NCBI RefSeq assembly: GCF_963924675.1
Contig: NC_089231.1
Coordinates: forward strand, 70,297,691 to 70,361,690
DNA length: 64,000 bases
DNA from: Phocoena phocoena
Lineage: Eukaryota; Chordata; Mammalia; Artiodactyla; Phocoenidae
Direction of reading: 5' to 3'
Part shown: positions 21,115 through 32,609 of the stretch, piece by piece
Layout: each line of letters opens with the position of its first letter
Position numbering within the stretch: position 1 is the stretch's first letter
Position numbers and translations under genes: made by a program
The notes under the pieces: generated by a model
What the model was told of the DNA's origin: nothing
Database searches by the model: none
The model's input: the letters and a program-made list of their open reading frames with translations, nothing else

Positions 21115-21480
21115 TATTTTTGAGGGTCTAATCTGTACCAAGCACTGTGCTAAGTGGTGGAGATGTAAAAATTAGAATCCAGTAAACATTAGACTCTTAT
21201 AGTGTTCCTAATCTTTTAAATCACACCTTTCATTAAACTGAATATATATATAAATATATATATTAATTATATATTAAATTAGTCATTCTGTTATTGGAGA
21301 TTTGGGTGGATTAATGTTTCTCATAGTTGTAGAGAACACTGCACTGGACATTTTTGTATATAAACTATTATCTCTCTTCTGAAGTATTTCCTTCTTATAA
21401 ATGCCCCAGAATGCAATGAATGGGTCTAAGGGTATTAATATTTTTTAAATTCTTAATGAGAAATCTGGTTTCTACTTAAA
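21115..21480. repeat. L2 end (antisense) and continuation of the old L1
   Basis: The text 'taatctgtaccaagcactgt' is an antisense L2 terminus. Beyond an AT run, 'gagaacactgcactggacat' and 'aatgggtctaagggtatt' resemble the downstream part of the L1 seen at 20190-20885. Confidence 0.5.
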
Positions 21481-22204
21481 TGAAGTTTTAGGAGTGAAAC
21501 TGATTTGTGATCTAAAGCAAATACCAAAAAAAAAGAAAGAAAGAAACTCACACAAAATTAGACCCCCAGGGGGCTCTATTTTAATTAATTAGAAACAGTG
21601 CTATTTTTAATATCTCAAAGGTTGTCAGAAGGATGTCATGAAAGAATAACAATATCTTATTCATGGAGAGAGATGGAGACTTTTAAAACTGCTCACCCTC
21701 ATCCTTTTATTTGTGAAACATTTTTGGTAACTATAAAATAGTATTTTCCACAGAGTAGTATAAGCACAATTTGTTGGCAAAGTGATTTTAGGTAGTAGAG
21801 ATATGAACCTATTTTTTCTTTTTCATCATTATATGTTTATGTTTTCATGTGTTCCGAAAAAAATAGCAGCAGAATATCAAACCCACACTCTCATGAGATT
21901 AGTTTAGAACAGACTAAGGAAAGAATAAGAGAAGTGGGTTAAAATGCAATTTGAAGAAAGATTTTAAGCACAGAATCATATAGAGTATGGCAACCATCGG
22001 GTGCAGGAAAGGGTCACAGGAGATGCTGTATGTATCAGTGTGACATGGGACGGTGGTGACGGGAGACTGTTATCAGGGCTAATCTGATGGTACCAGAAAA
22101 TCTGAGATCTCAGGAAACTTGCTATTCATTAAGCATCTCCATGTGCCAAAGCCGTGATGGCCAAACCTGGGACTTTCTTTCACTCAAGAGATTAAAAATA
22201 ACAT
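21481..22204. other. Unassigned AT-rich sequence
   Basis: No repeat or gene recognised. A short A/G run occurs near 21525-21545. Confidence 0.45.
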
Positions 22205-22375
22205 TCCAGCCTTCCTTGGCAGCCCATTAAACTCACCTGGGGGGCTTTTTAAAGCACCAACAGCTGGGCCCCTCCCTTAGAGGTTCAGCTTCCAAAGCTC
22301 TAGGTGGGGCCTGGGCATCGGTATTTATAAGGCTTCCCCTGTGGATCTGACATGCATCCAGCGATGAAGATTCCT
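22205..22375 (+). mobile_element. MER5-type hAT DNA transposon
   Basis: The text 'aaactcacctggggggcttt', 'ctaggtggggcctgggcatc' and 'ggtatttataaggcttcccc' follows MER5A order, a nonautonomous hAT-Charlie element. Confidence 0.75.
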
Positions 22376-22527
22376 GGTCAGACTGCCTTCTTTCTGGGTG
22401 TAATCCTGTCCACAAATGGGGGCTGGACACACCCTTCCCCTTGATCTGTCCCCTCTTTGGCATTCTAGAATTTCCCCCAGCCCTCTGCTCACAGGATAAT
22501 GAGGCTAATGGCCAATCAAGTCTTAAG

Positions 22528-22635
22528 GAGGATTGATTCGTTTATTAAGCTGCCGTTATGTGCCAGGTGCTTCCCACTCCCAAGCCCAGGAGACTCAAGG
22601 GCAAGCAGGATATGGCCTGGGAAAGGCTGCGGATG
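22528..22635 (-). mobile_element. L2 3'-end fragment (antisense)
   Basis: The text 'cgtttattaagctgccgtta' followed by 'tgtgccaggtgcttcc' is an antisense L2 terminus. Confidence 0.6.
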
Positions 22636-23054
22636 TGGGGACAGAGAGAAGACAGAGCATCTTCAGGGCTAGAGGGTGGACTTGGGGTCCAAGCACCAGG
22701 GGAATCTCAGCGGCAGATGAAATAAATACCCAGCCTTGAATGAGTCTGGGTAAATTCAAGTCTGGATAACCTGCATGGGTGGGAGTTGCATCGGAGCTGG
22801 ACAACGAGGTTCTGGTGGAAGCTGTGCTGGAAGATGGGTGGGGCACGTGGCTGGCATTTTGGTCAGTGAGGGACAAAAACCAGTAAATGCCACGGCAGGC
22901 AGGAGTCAGTCATTCTTGGTTATTTAAGCTCTGAACACAGGCCTCTGGAGACAGCCCCCAGCTGCTGGGAGTGGCATAATCAACAGATATGTACTTGATC
23001 CTCCCGTAGCCTAAAGCCAAGCCTAATTCAGCTCCAGGCCACCCACTGTGGAGA
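22636..23054. other. Unassigned sequence
   Basis: No recognised feature. Confidence 0.45.
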
Positions 23055-23640
23055 GAAGCTGTACTACTGACCATGACATGCAAAGCCTTGTGGGACTTGC
23101 CTCATGCCTGCCTCTCTGACCTCATCCACTTATTCATTCATTCATGCAACACTATGTATAGATGCTAAGTACCATGCTGGTGGGAATTCAACCATGAGCA
23201 AGACAGATACAACTACTGCTTTACAAGCTCACAGTTTAGAGGGAAAAACAGACATGGCATTGAGAATGCCATAAATAACCTTGTAATTACCACCAGTCTC
23301 AACGTCAAACTCAGTGCCCCTGCTGGATTGGATGGACTTGCTGCAGTTCCCTGAGTGAGCCCACTCTCACCTCAGGACCTTTGCACATGCTGTTCTCTCT
23401 CCCTGGAAGTCTCCCCCCACTCCATTGCCTCCTCCCCTAGCTAGTTCCTCCTGATCCTACAGGTGTCAACTTCGAGGTCACTTCCTTCCAGTGGCCAGCC
23501 CCAATGCCCCCAGTGTGGGCTAGGTACTCCCCTACTATTCTCCTATCCACACTGGAGAGTGATTGCCTTTTGCACTTCTAGCTGCTGCACTAGGCTGGGA
23601 ATTTCACTGTGACATCAGTTGTATTGAACAGATGAGTCAA
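23055..23640 (+). mobile_element. L2 LINE 3' region with an inverted L2 inserted or joined
   Basis: L2 plus-strand text occurs at 23055-23127 ('gcaaagccttgtgggacttg') and at 23340-23640 ('ctcaggacctttgcacatgc'). Between them, 23128-23285 is antisense L2: 'ttattcattcattcatgcaa' and 'gctttacaagctcacag'. Either one L2 landed in another, or a local inversion occurred. Confidence 0.7.
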
Positions 23641-24034
23641 ATCCTTATCCTTTGTTCAGTCTCATTCATTGCTTGGCAGACCCTGGGGTCCGCTAACTCT
23701 CCATAAAAATAAGTGTTTCTCTACTTTCTCCTTATTGTGCTGCCATTCCTCCTTGATGGAGGCATTGAAAACTGACCTCCATCAAGAAACTCAAATCAGC
23801 TTTCCAGTTGCATTTGCAAAGCTCAGGGTCCCTCTGACCCAGCTTCCACGCAGGCACGGGAACACAGAGATGACTTGATAACAGAAAGCCAGGAGGGGCG
23901 CAGGAGTCCTGAGTTCCATCTTCTGCTCTCATCTCCATCATAGGCTGCCAACTCGGGACAGCTCCAGTGGATTTTTCTGTGAAAGGCGCACAGTAGCTAG
24001 GATTATGGCTTAAATGGGGTCATTTCCACTTCCT
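23641..24034. other. Unassigned sequence
   Basis: No recognised feature. Confidence 0.45.
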
Positions 24035-24675
24035 TTGTGGTAAACAGAAAAATGGCCCCTCCAAAGACATCTACCCCCTGATCCCCAGAACCTGTGAATT
24101 ATTACCTTACATGGCAAAAAGGACTGTGAAGGTATGATGAAATCAGTGATCTTGGGATGGGGAGCTTATCCTAGATTAGCCAACTGAGTCCAATGTCACC
24201 ACAAGAAGGAGGAGGGACAAAGTCAGAGAAAGAGGGAGTTCCCTGGATGCCTAGTTGTTAGAACTCCATGCTGTCACCACCAAGGGCCCAGGTTCAATCC
24301 CTGGTCGAGGAACTAAGACCTCACAAGATGGGCGGTGAGGGCAAAAAAAAAAAATGTCAGAGAAAGAGTTGTGAGGATGGAAGCAGAGATCAGAAAGAAG
24401 TTTGAAGATGGTACATTGCTAGCTTTGAAAATGGAGGAAGGGGCTGCAAGCCAAAGAATGCAGGTGCACTGACCTCTAGAAGCTGGAAAAGGCAGGGAAA
24501 CTGATTCACTCCTAGAATCTCCAGAAGGAATGTAGCTCTTCTAACACGCTGATTATATATTTGTAAGACCCATTTTGGACTTCTGACCTCCAAAACTGTG
24601 AGATAATAAATTTGTATTCTGTTAAGCCAATAAGTTTGTGGTAGTTGATTGCAGTAGTAATAGGAAACAGATACA
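24035..24675 (+). mobile_element. MLT1-type LTR split by a SINE
   Basis: The text 'ccaaagacatctaccccctg', 'gattagccaactgagtccaa', 'ttggacttctgacctccaaa' and 'ctgtgagataataaatttgt' is a degraded MaLR LTR. A short SINE interrupts it at 24235-24355. Confidence 0.7.
24235..24355 (+). mobile_element. Short CHR-related SINE with a perfect 13-bp TSD
   Basis: It opens 'ggagttccctggatgcctag', carries 'ccaggttcaatccctggtcg' and ends in an A-run. The flanks gtcagagaaagag (24222-24234 and 24356-24368) are identical. Confidence 0.9.
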
Positions 24676-25479
24676 CCCTCCCACCATTGAACCTATATCT
24701 CCTGAATGCTGTGACTCAGATGAGGTAGCCTTCATGGTGGTTCTAGAACCCTCTAGAGGCAATGATTGTTCCCTTAGAACTGTTCTGGAAGGATCTCAGG
24801 CATCTGACGACTTCAACTTCTCTCCAGGTTCTCACAGACACTTGATCAGTTCTCCCTTTTCTAGATAATCTATCTCATAACAAATAGAGACTCTCTGGGA
24901 TGATACCACCTTTCCTCTTCCACTCATCCTTCCCATGCCCCAACTGCTGTCCTCCATCATTAGTGGAAAAGGAAAGAAGATTTGAGAGTGACCACCATCA
25001 TAAAAGTGACCATTTGGCTTGGGGGGAACAGATGTTGAATGACAGTGCCCCATAACTGGCTGCAGTGACGTATCTCCCTCCTTTTCCCAAGATGATTTTC
25101 CAGACCCAACCCTCAAAATGACATGAGTCACGCACACCATCATGGGATGAGTGATCCTCGTCCTTTCCCGCTTCCCTGCCCCTCACACTGTCCTCACCGG
25201 ACAAATGGATGGATTTTGTGGATGGATCACCTTATTAATTCAATCATAGGTCACATGAGATCACCTCCCGCTGCCATCTGTGAGCTAGCTCAGACATTCC
25301 AAAATTCTATAACTCTAGCATTGTGCCCCAGAGGGAAAATAAACCCAACAACTACCTCCTGGGCCCTGAACCATCGGCCACTTTTCAAAGAAAGTCAAGA
25401 CTCAGTCACATTTTTTTTCTTCCCTCCCAAAATTAAAATGTGCCTCCAGTATAACTTGTTATCAAAAACAGAAGCATTT
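24676..25479. other. Unassigned sequence
   Basis: About 800 bases without a recognised gene or repeat. Confidence 0.45.
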
Positions 25480-25830
25480 TATCTATCTTTATTGCAGAAC
25501 AGAGATTACATGGAGACATTCAATTTGGAGTCAATTTAAATTTCAATTGTCTGTGAAATCTAAATCAATAGGGTAGAGTTCAATGACGCTTTAATAAAAC
25601 AGGACATAACAGAGAAATCATTAGGAATTACATATGATAAGAGATTGGAGCCAAGCCTCTGTAATGGCGGAAGGGACGTTAGAAAATTATCCCCAAGCAT
25701 TCGCAAGTAAACCAACTGCTTCCTTCCCCCATGAGACGCCTGAGAAAGCTTAATTGTGCCATGAGCCCTGGGAATCCGTCTCTGTCAGCCCAGTGATTGG
25801 GGGACAATTTACAGTAAGTGACAAGGCAGG
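25480..25830. promoter_or_regulatory. Candidate conserved noncoding element
   Basis: Repeat-free and AT-rich, with 'gagtcaatttaaatttcaat', 'tctaaatcaatagggtag' and 'cattaggaattacatatgat'. This style recurs at 16.4, 19.7 and 59.6 kb. Constraint is not demonstrable here. Confidence 0.35.
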
Positions 25831-26034
25831 GAGTTGTCTTGCCTGGAATGCGCCCATCGTGTTTCTCCATCCGGATGCCTTGAACATATGTCGTGTCCTC
25901 TCCAATTCTCGATTTTCCTCTCCTCTCTCCTCACCGCTGGCCTCCTTTCCCCTGAGACTTGTCCCCAAGGGGACCCTCAGGAGGGTCCACCTCGGGATTT
26001 GATGCTCAGAGACAGGGAGGTGGGGAGACAGCTG

Positions 26035-26470
26035 GACACAGTAGATAAAAACTCAGGCTTCAGAGAAAGACAGTTGAGGAAGGAATCCCAGCCACTCTCC
26101 TGAGTCTTGAGCAAGTGGCTTCACCTCCCTGAGCCTCCCTTTCCTCATTTTATTAATTTATTTGGCGGTGTTGGGTCTTCACTGCTGCACGCGGGCTTTC
26201 TCTAGTTGCAGCAAGTGGGGGCTACTCTTCGTGGCCGTGCGCAGGCTTCTCATCGCGGTGGCTTCTCTTGTTGCAGAGCTCAGGCTCTAGGCACGCGGGC
26301 TTCAGTAGTTGTGGCACACGGGCTTAGTTGCTCTGCGGCATGTGGGATCTTCCCAGACCAGGGCTCGAACCCATGTCCCTTGCATTGGCAGGCAGATTCT
26401 TAACCACTGCGCCACCAGGGAAGTCCCCCTTTCCTCATTTTAAAAACGGACATATGACTATCCGCTTCAC
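26035..26470 (+). repeat. MIR SINE split by a long CHR-type SINE
   Basis: MIR text 'aaaactcaggcttcagagaa' to 'cctccctgagcctccctttc' breaks at 26152 and resumes at 26443 with 'aaacggacatatgac'. Confidence 0.75.
26153..26426 (-). mobile_element. CHR-type SINE, long form (antisense), 16-bp TSD
   Basis: Reads as the reverse of the long form: 'tgggtcttcactgctgcacg' near the tail end and 'cactgcgccaccagggaagt' at the head end. The flanks ccctttcctcatttta (26137-26152 and 26427-26442) are identical over 16 bases. Confidence 0.95.
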
Positions 26471-26477
26471 AGGTGGG

Positions 26478-26545
26478 TGTTTCATTCATTCAATAAATAT
26501 TTGTTGGGGGCCTACTGTGCAGGGAGCAGCAAGGCCAGAATGAGG
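26478..26545 (-). mobile_element. L2 terminus (antisense)
   Basis: The text 'tttcattcattcaataaata' followed by 'tttgttgggggcctactgtg' is the reverse of the L2 end. Confidence 0.75.
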
Positions 26546-26628
26546 GTGAGGCGAGCGAGGCATTCTCTCTGAGTGTAAAATTTAAGGGGGCACCAAAACA
26601 CTCAGTCCTCAAGATAAATAACTCCTTA

Positions 26629-26757
26629 AAAAAAAATTTTTTTTTTTTTGGTTGAGCCACGTGGCTTGTGGGATCATAGTTTCCCGACCAGGGATCAAAC
26701 CCAGGCCCACAGCAGTGAAAGCCCATGTCCTAACCACTGGATCGCCAGGGAATTCCC
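26629..26757 (-). mobile_element. Short CHR-related SINE (antisense)
   Basis: After a T-run, 'ggatcaaacccaggcccaca' and 'aaccactggatcgccaggga' read as the reverse of the short SINE. The flanks caagataaataactcctt (26610-26627) and caagatacataacttctt (26758-26775) form a TSD with two mismatches. Confidence 0.85.
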
Positions 26758-26775
26758 CAAGATACATAACTTCTT

Positions 26776-27109
26776 GATACAATATTTTTTAAGTCAAAAT
26801 GAATACCCCAAATCCATAATGAACGAAACATCAAAATTGTGTACAAAGACAAGATCCATAAACAGAGCCAAGCCATGGTAGAGCTGGACACCGAAGAAAA
26901 GATCAGCAACAGCACTGACCCTGTATTTGTTTAAAATTTTAATACTTTGTTTCTTGTAAATTTTTGTATTAATTTTGATTTCTTAAAATATTGCGTTAAA
27001 ACATTATTTATCTTGATGACTGAGATTGTATGTGTCCACCACTGTTAAATTTTACACCCCAGAGAGTGTCCTGCCTGCTCCAGTCCAGTCCTGGTCCTGC
27101 AGGGCAGTG
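26776..27109. other. Unassigned AT-rich sequence
   Basis: No recognised feature; the flank of the SINE at 26629 is low-GC. Confidence 0.45.
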
Positions 27110-27295
27110 TGTAAAGTATGTCAAGTATTAGTGAAAACAGCAAAAACCAGACAGACCCACACATTACCCCACGGAACGCTTGGTTTAGCAAAACAGGCAG
27201 ACAGAAGCAAGTAAACCAATAAATAGAATAATTATCAACTACCGTAAGTCTAATGGTAGGAACATGGCACTGAGAAAGGCAGGAACCTGCTCAGG
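27110..27295 (-). mobile_element. L2 fragment (antisense)
   Basis: The text 'caagtaaaccaataaataga' followed by 'ataattatcaactaccgtaa' is the reverse of an internal L2 3' segment. Confidence 0.55.
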
Positions 27296-27399
27296 TAAAG
27301 ATCACTGACACCATATCCAAATTTCCAAGTTTGAAAAGCCCTTATTGTTCTCACCCGTAGAATCCTATCGTGCATTAAAGGGTTAACTCAGCAGGTTTC

Positions 27400-27967
27400 G
27401 CATGTTCAACCCTGAATAATCCAAAGAAGGGACTCGACTGGCTCTTGGGAGATTACCTCTAAGCCCTTGAGATATTCTCACTAATAGGAGTGTCTTTGTA
27501 TACCTGGGACACTGGGCCACACCTGGCCAGATAGTATATGTTAACAACGTGATTTATGGAGGGCCCTTGAACCCTGCTGTATCATCTGACCTCTGGAGGG
27601 GCAGAAGACTGAGTTATTAAGGTCAATTTGTAGGTGCTCCATGCCTATGTGACTGACGCCCAATAAAAATGCTGGACACCAAGGCTCAGGTGAGCCTCCC
27701 TGGTGGTAATACTCTATATGTGCTGTCACACACCATTGCTGGGAGAAAGAAGCACCGTCCTCACGACTCCACTGGGAGAAGACAACAGGAAGCTCACGCC
27801 AGATCTCTCCTGGACTCTGCCTCATGTGCCTTTTTCCTTTGCTGATTTTAATCTGCATCCTTTCATGTAATAAACTGTAACCATGCGTCCTTTCTAGTAA
27901 AGCACTTGCAGGGACTCTATGCAACTCATTCATTGAACTTGAGGGCTGTCTTGGGGATGTCGGACAC
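27400..27967 (+). mobile_element. Endogenous-retrovirus LTR, family not named
   Basis: The text has LTR style: 'gcccaataaaaatgctggac' followed by 'tcaggtgagcctccctgg', 'tcctttcatgtaataaactg' (polyadenylation-type motif) and 'gagggctgtcttggggatgt', ending 'cggacaca'. It recalls a widespread mammalian LTR consensus. No internal viral region adjoins it. A 200-residue open frame on the other strand has no known content. Confidence 0.55.
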
Positions 27968-28344
27968 ACTTGCTCTGATCTCTCCCAGAACCCATCACAG
28001 TTCATGATTCTGTATTTGTTTGTATGGTCATGTGACCATAGACTAGACCCTGGTCCAGGGAGCCGTGGGTGGGTGAGCTGGGATGAGTAACTATTTCCAC
28101 AGATCTGGGCCCCTGGCCCTGCAGGCTCCACATCCATGTTCACACTGCCCTCTACACTACATCCCTTACTTTATATTTGCTTTGAATAATATATATAATC
28201 TCCCCACCTTGGCAAGGCTGCAAATTATCACCATCAGGCTCCAAGCAAGATGAAATGTCGCCAACAGTCGGTTTCTCACATAGATTAGGGGATCCTGTGC
28301 TGAGGGGAGATGGATGGAGTCGAACGGGAGCTCTTTGGGAGAGG

Positions 28345-28575
28345 ACTGAGCAGTCGAGCTCTGGAACCCGGCTGCCTACAGTGGGTCCCGCCTGTGCCCC
28401 TCCTCACCTGTGTGACCGCGGGCACAGGGCCTCACTTCTCTGAGCCTCAAGTTCCTCATCCGCTCCATGGGGATGGAGACCCCGACCTAGAGGGATGTTC
28501 TGAGGACCAGGTGAGAGAATTAGCGTGGAGTCTGAACAGTATGAGAGCTTTCTACCTGTTAGCATTATAGGAATG
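28345..28575 (+). repeat. MIR SINE
   Basis: The core 'cacttctctgagcctcaagt' followed by 'tcctcatccgctccatgggg' identifies MIR; the 5' part is diverged. Confidence 0.75.
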
Positions 28576-28971
28576 GAGGTGGGAGAGGTCGTCACTCAGA
28601 GACCAGGCACCTAGGCCTAAGTCCCATGCACACCTACTCCCCAAGCCCTACGTATCCCTCCAAGGTCATGCACTGGGGAGAGCAGAGGGACAGTTCTAAG
28701 TGGTGCTCCGGCGGTGCAAGGGTCTCTGAACCGAGATGTTTGGGCTCACCTGGGTCATCCCCTCCCTCTCCTCCTCCCTCCCCATCCCACCACCTTTGAG
28801 TCTCTTCAGGTAGGTCCCACTGGTACCCACCTTTGGGGTGCGCTATGGAGTCCTGAGCGCTGCAGGGAGATGGAATGAATGGTGGTCAGAACCGTCCACT
28901 TGCCAACTTAACTGGTGCCTGCCGTTGCCTTCGTTAGCAATTCTGATTTTCCTTCACAAATGATCCTAAAA
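28576..28971. other. Unassigned sequence
   Basis: No recognised feature. Confidence 0.45.
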
Positions 28972-28978
28972 CCTTGCT

Positions 28979-29345
28979 GGGACATCCCTGGTGCCACAGT
29001 GGTTAAGAGCCCACCTGCCAAGGCAGGAGACACAGGTTTGAGCCCTGGTCTGGGAAGATCCCACACATCGCGGAACAACTAAGCCCCTGCGCCACAGCTA
29101 CTGAGCCTGTGCTCTAGAGCCCGCGAGCCACAACTACTGGGCCCATGTGCCACAACTACTGAAGCCCGCACGCCTAGATCCCATGCTCTGCAACAAGAGA
29201 AGCCACTGCAATGAGAAGCCCGCACACCACAATGAAGAGTAGCTCCCGCTTGCTGCAACTAGAGAAAGCCTGTGCGCAGCAACGAAGACCCAATGCAGCC
29301 AAAAATTAATTAATTAAAATTTTTTAAAAAACCAAACAAACAAAT
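28979..29345 (+). mobile_element. CHR-type SINE, long form, full length
   Basis: It starts 'gggacatccctggtgccaca', has the B-box-like 'cacaggtttgagccctggtc', and ends 'cgaagacccaatgcagccaa' plus an A/T-rich tail. The TSD ccttgct is at 28972-28978 and 29346-29352. It is the most complete long copy in the window. Confidence 0.9.
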
Positions 29346-29569
29346 CCTTGCTATCAGGTCTCCTCCAAGCATCTGCAGAGACCACTCCTCCTCCAAACGG
29401 AAACAACCCCAAAGGAAAAGGTCCCCCCAAGAGCCTACATTTTCTTCCTCACTCAGTGCTAAACTTCTCTAGATTTCTGAAATTTCCCAGGCATGAGAGA
29501 CCCTGCAGTTCATCTTCCCTTGATGCACCCACGACCCAGGTGATGAAACCAGCCAGGGCGGGCCATTCA

Positions 29570-29815
29570 TAGCTGAGAACATTTACCGAGCGGTCTCACC
29601 CTGTGCCATGCGCTGAGCTGGCCACTTAAGAGCATCAACTCATCTGAGCCTCATATGACCTGTGAGGCAGGGCTGCTGCTGATCCCATGGTCCTGGACAA
29701 AATTTAGGCGCAGAGTGGTGGAGCCACTCCCACCTGTGGGGAAGCCCAGAGTTCCATGGCTGCTAGTGGAAGAGCCGAGATCAAGACCAGGCCTGACTGG
29801 CTTCAAAATAGGTAG
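29570..29815 (-). repeat. MIR SINE (antisense)
   Basis: The text 'catttaccgagcggtctcac', 'gagcatcaactcatctgagc' and 'agagccgagatcaagacc' is reverse MIR. Confidence 0.75.
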
Positions 29816-29937
29816 TGAGCTCCCCGTTGCTGGAGGTATCCAAGAGTCTTCATAATCACATAGCAAGAAGGTAGTAGAAGGAACTGAGGAAAAGGGAAAT
29901 TCCAAGACCAAAGCCACATGAAGAGGCTCTCTCTACA

Positions 29938-30168
29938 ATAGGGCTTCTCCACTCCAGGACCACTGACATTTTGGACTGGATAATTCTTTGGGTGGGGCAA
30001 GTGGGCTGTCTTGTGCATTGAAGGATGTTGCGCAGCATCCCTGGCCTCTACTCCCCAGATGCCAGTAACAAACCCCTAGTTGTGGCAACCAAAAATGTCT
30101 CTAGATAGTGCCATGTGTCCCCCAGGAGAAGGGGACGGGCACAAAATTTCCCTTGTTTGAGAAACTCT
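29938..30168 (-). mobile_element. MER20 hAT DNA transposon (antisense)
   Basis: The text 'aggaccactgacattttgga', 'gaaggatgttgcgcagcatc', 'ggcctctactccccagatgc' and 'caaaaatgtctctagata' is the reverse of MER20, with the end 'tgagaaactctgc'. MER20 copies are known to act as enhancers in endometrial stromal cells of placental mammals; whether this one does is unknown. Confidence 0.85.
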
Positions 30169-30374
30169 GCTCTGCAAGAATTTCTGGAAAAGTCAGTAGA
30201 CAGCCAAGAAAACCAACGCTGACAAGGAAGTGCAGTTTTACACCCAGCAGCGCCTTCGTAGGAGACAGCTGTGCACTGCAGCAGCCCTTATATCATGGCA
30301 GAAATGCTGTATATCTGCTCCCAGTATCAGCATCCCAGAGCGGCAGGAGGAATATCTGTTCATGTGTAGAAAAT

Positions 30375-30490
30375 ACAGAGGGAGAGAGAGATGGAAGGAA
30401 GAGAGAGGGAGGGAGAAGGAGAGTGGGGAGGGAAGGGGGAAGGAAGGAAGGAGGAAAGGAAGGAAGGAAGGAGGAAGGAAAAAGGAAAAA
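30375..30490. repeat. Purine (GGAA/GA) tract
   Basis: About 115 bases of almost unbroken purine on the plus strand (aggaaggaaggagg style), dense in GGAA, the ETS-factor core. Such tracts can form triplex DNA. Confidence 0.9.
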
Positions 30491-30689
30491 TCCCATGACC
30501 CAAAAACCTGACATCTGAATATAGGCGTTATTTGACCTAATGTAACAAATTTGTGCCATCAGTACCAGACCAGCCCCCTCCAACTCTGAGCTGCTACAAT
30601 GGGACCTTGGTAAGGCTGGACATATTGAAGAGTCTGTGCACGATAGACCTGGAAGGACCCGTGGAAAGCGGCGATCTGGGAGCTAATCC

Positions 30690-31175
30690 TGGCGTGTGTT
30701 TTGCAGGGTCGGGGGTGTTGGCCGGGGGCATCCTCCTTTTTCACCACCCCCATCCCCTCGCTACACTTCTCCCCCAACTATCTGCCCCAGAGGCTGACGC
30801 GTATGGACTGCAGTGGACTGTCTTGCCTTCTGCCTTCTGGTTGGTCTCTGCCGGAAGGAAATGAGAAGTGGGTGGTGGAAGGGGGAATGGAGGTCAGGGT
30901 ACTTATCCCCTCTGCTCCTACCTGCCAGGGTCTCTGAGAGGTGGCTGCATCCCTTCACTGAGAATCTCAGCCCCTGCCTGGAGACCACGTAACCCTTATC
31001 CCTCCCTGGTCACATCTTCTGGTCTAGGAATGATGCTCTGTAACTAGACCCCAGAGACTGTGCTATCCTGTGTGGTTTCCCTATACCCTGCCTACACCTT
31101 TGTAAGCAATTCCTTTATTAAACTCTCCTTGAATTATCCCGATTTGTGTGTGCTGTGTGTTTCCTGCTGGGGACT
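30690..31175 (+). mobile_element. LTR-like old interspersed repeat, family not named
   Basis: The 3' part 'acacctttgtaagcaattcc' followed by 'tttattaaactctccttgaa' and 'tgtgtttcctgctgggga' resembles an LTR-type mammalian consensus. A related end fragment lies at 52683-52760. Confidence 0.5.
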
Positions 31176-31439
31176 AACTGATGAACCATGTGATTCTTTG
31201 TTCAAACAAAATCATATGCAAAAACCCAGTAGATAAAACAGACCAAGGCAGGGCTCCTCCATCCATGCAACCTGCATCTGTCTGGTGTCCGTCCTCTGCC
31301 AGATGCCGCATGCTGGGGGCTAAAGAAGCACTGGGGAGGGAGAGAAACAGGGCTCTGCCAGCTGGAGGGTAGAGTCTTACAGGTGGCAGAGGTGGGGCCA
31401 GTGGCCTGAGCTCCTTGGACCCATGTAAACACCTGCCAT

Positions 31440-31560
31440 CTGGTTCCATCTGTCCCACCCTTATTTTTCAGATGCGGAAATTGAGGCCCAGAGAGGGAAA
31501 GGGACTTGCCCAATATTTAAGACAGTCCAACCTTCTGGAAGTTGATTCTGCAATTGGATT
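31440..31560 (-). repeat. MIR fragment (antisense)
   Basis: The text 'tttcagatgcggaaattgag' followed by 'gcccagagagggaaagg' is the reverse MIR core. Confidence 0.75.
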
Positions 31561-31574
31561 CCTGCCTTCTTTGT

Positions 31575-31800
31575 TTCTAGGCATGGCTAATATTTAGTGA
31601 GCTGTTACTGGGTGCTGGACCCTTGGCTACATAGATCCCATCACTGAATCCCCTAACAGCTGTGAGGTGGGAACAATTGTTACCCCTACTTGATAAATAA
31701 GGCTTGGAGAGACGGAAAATCCTGCCCAAAATCACACAGCAAGAGCCAGAGCTGGGACGGGAACCCGGGATGTGTAGCACTGAATCCAGCACCTCTCCTC
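31575..31800 (-). repeat. MIR SINE (antisense)
   Basis: The text 'tatttagtgagctgttactg', 'ctgtgaggtgggaacaattg' and 'caaaatcacacagcaagagc' covers nearly the full reverse MIR. Confidence 0.85.
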
Positions 31801-32254
31801 CTCTCCCCTTCTCCCCACTCTCCCCCTGCTTCAGAGAAGATGGGGCCATGAAAAATGTCACCCTTCAGAGAAGTGTCTTAGTGCATGGTTCTTCATCATC
31901 CTCTGACCATAAGGAAAATCCTCTGTGGCCAGATCGTCCACCTGAGACAGAACAAGGAGAGCAGTGCAGGGGGTGGGCACAAGCCTCTCGGATCTGCCAG
32001 GTTTGGGCCCCAATTTCAAAACATTTTTGGCTGGAATGAAAACAATGCAGAAGCCAAGGTCAGTCTAGTTCCTGAGAAGGGCTCAGAATTGACAGGAGAG
32101 TCTCTCAAAGTGGCCCCCACACACACCCCCAGCCTGAAACCCCACCATTGAATTGTTTTTGTACAGAGGATAACACACGCTCCTCAGTGGAAAACAGAGA
32201 ATGTGTGTAAATTACCTGGATGTAGGGACACGTCAAGGGTGAGGAATAAAGGGA
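31801..32254. other. Unassigned sequence
   Basis: No recognised feature. Confidence 0.45.
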
Positions 32255-32515
32255 CCAACATTTCTTGAGCATCTACTATGGGCCTTCAATTAGGAGGACT
32301 CAGTCAATATTAGTTTAATATCACATAAATCGTATCACTTATTCCTCACAACAGGGCCGTGAGGTGGGCGTAACTAACTTTATATTTACAAATAAGGGAA
32401 CCAAGGCTCAGAGAGGGTAAATGACTTGCTCAAGGTCACACAGCCAATGGGTCACAGGGCCAGGTTGGATCTCTGCCCTAATGCCTAACCTGTCTTACTT
32501 TCCATCACACCTACT
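32255..32515 (-). repeat. MIR SINE (antisense), near full length
   Basis: From 'catttcttgagcatctacta' through 'ctcacaacagggccgtgagg' to 'gctcaaggtcacacagccaa'. Confidence 0.9.
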
Positions 32516-32609
32516 AACACCTAAGGTTGGGGAACCTACTCTAAGCCTAGGGGGAAATGTCCAAAGAGGTAGAAACAGAAAGTGGAGACATTTGAAGGAC
32601 AGTCCCAAT

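Noticed and set aside
27541..28143. A 200-residue open frame on the minus strand
   Set aside because: Mostly antisense to an LTR-like repeat, with no known protein motif.
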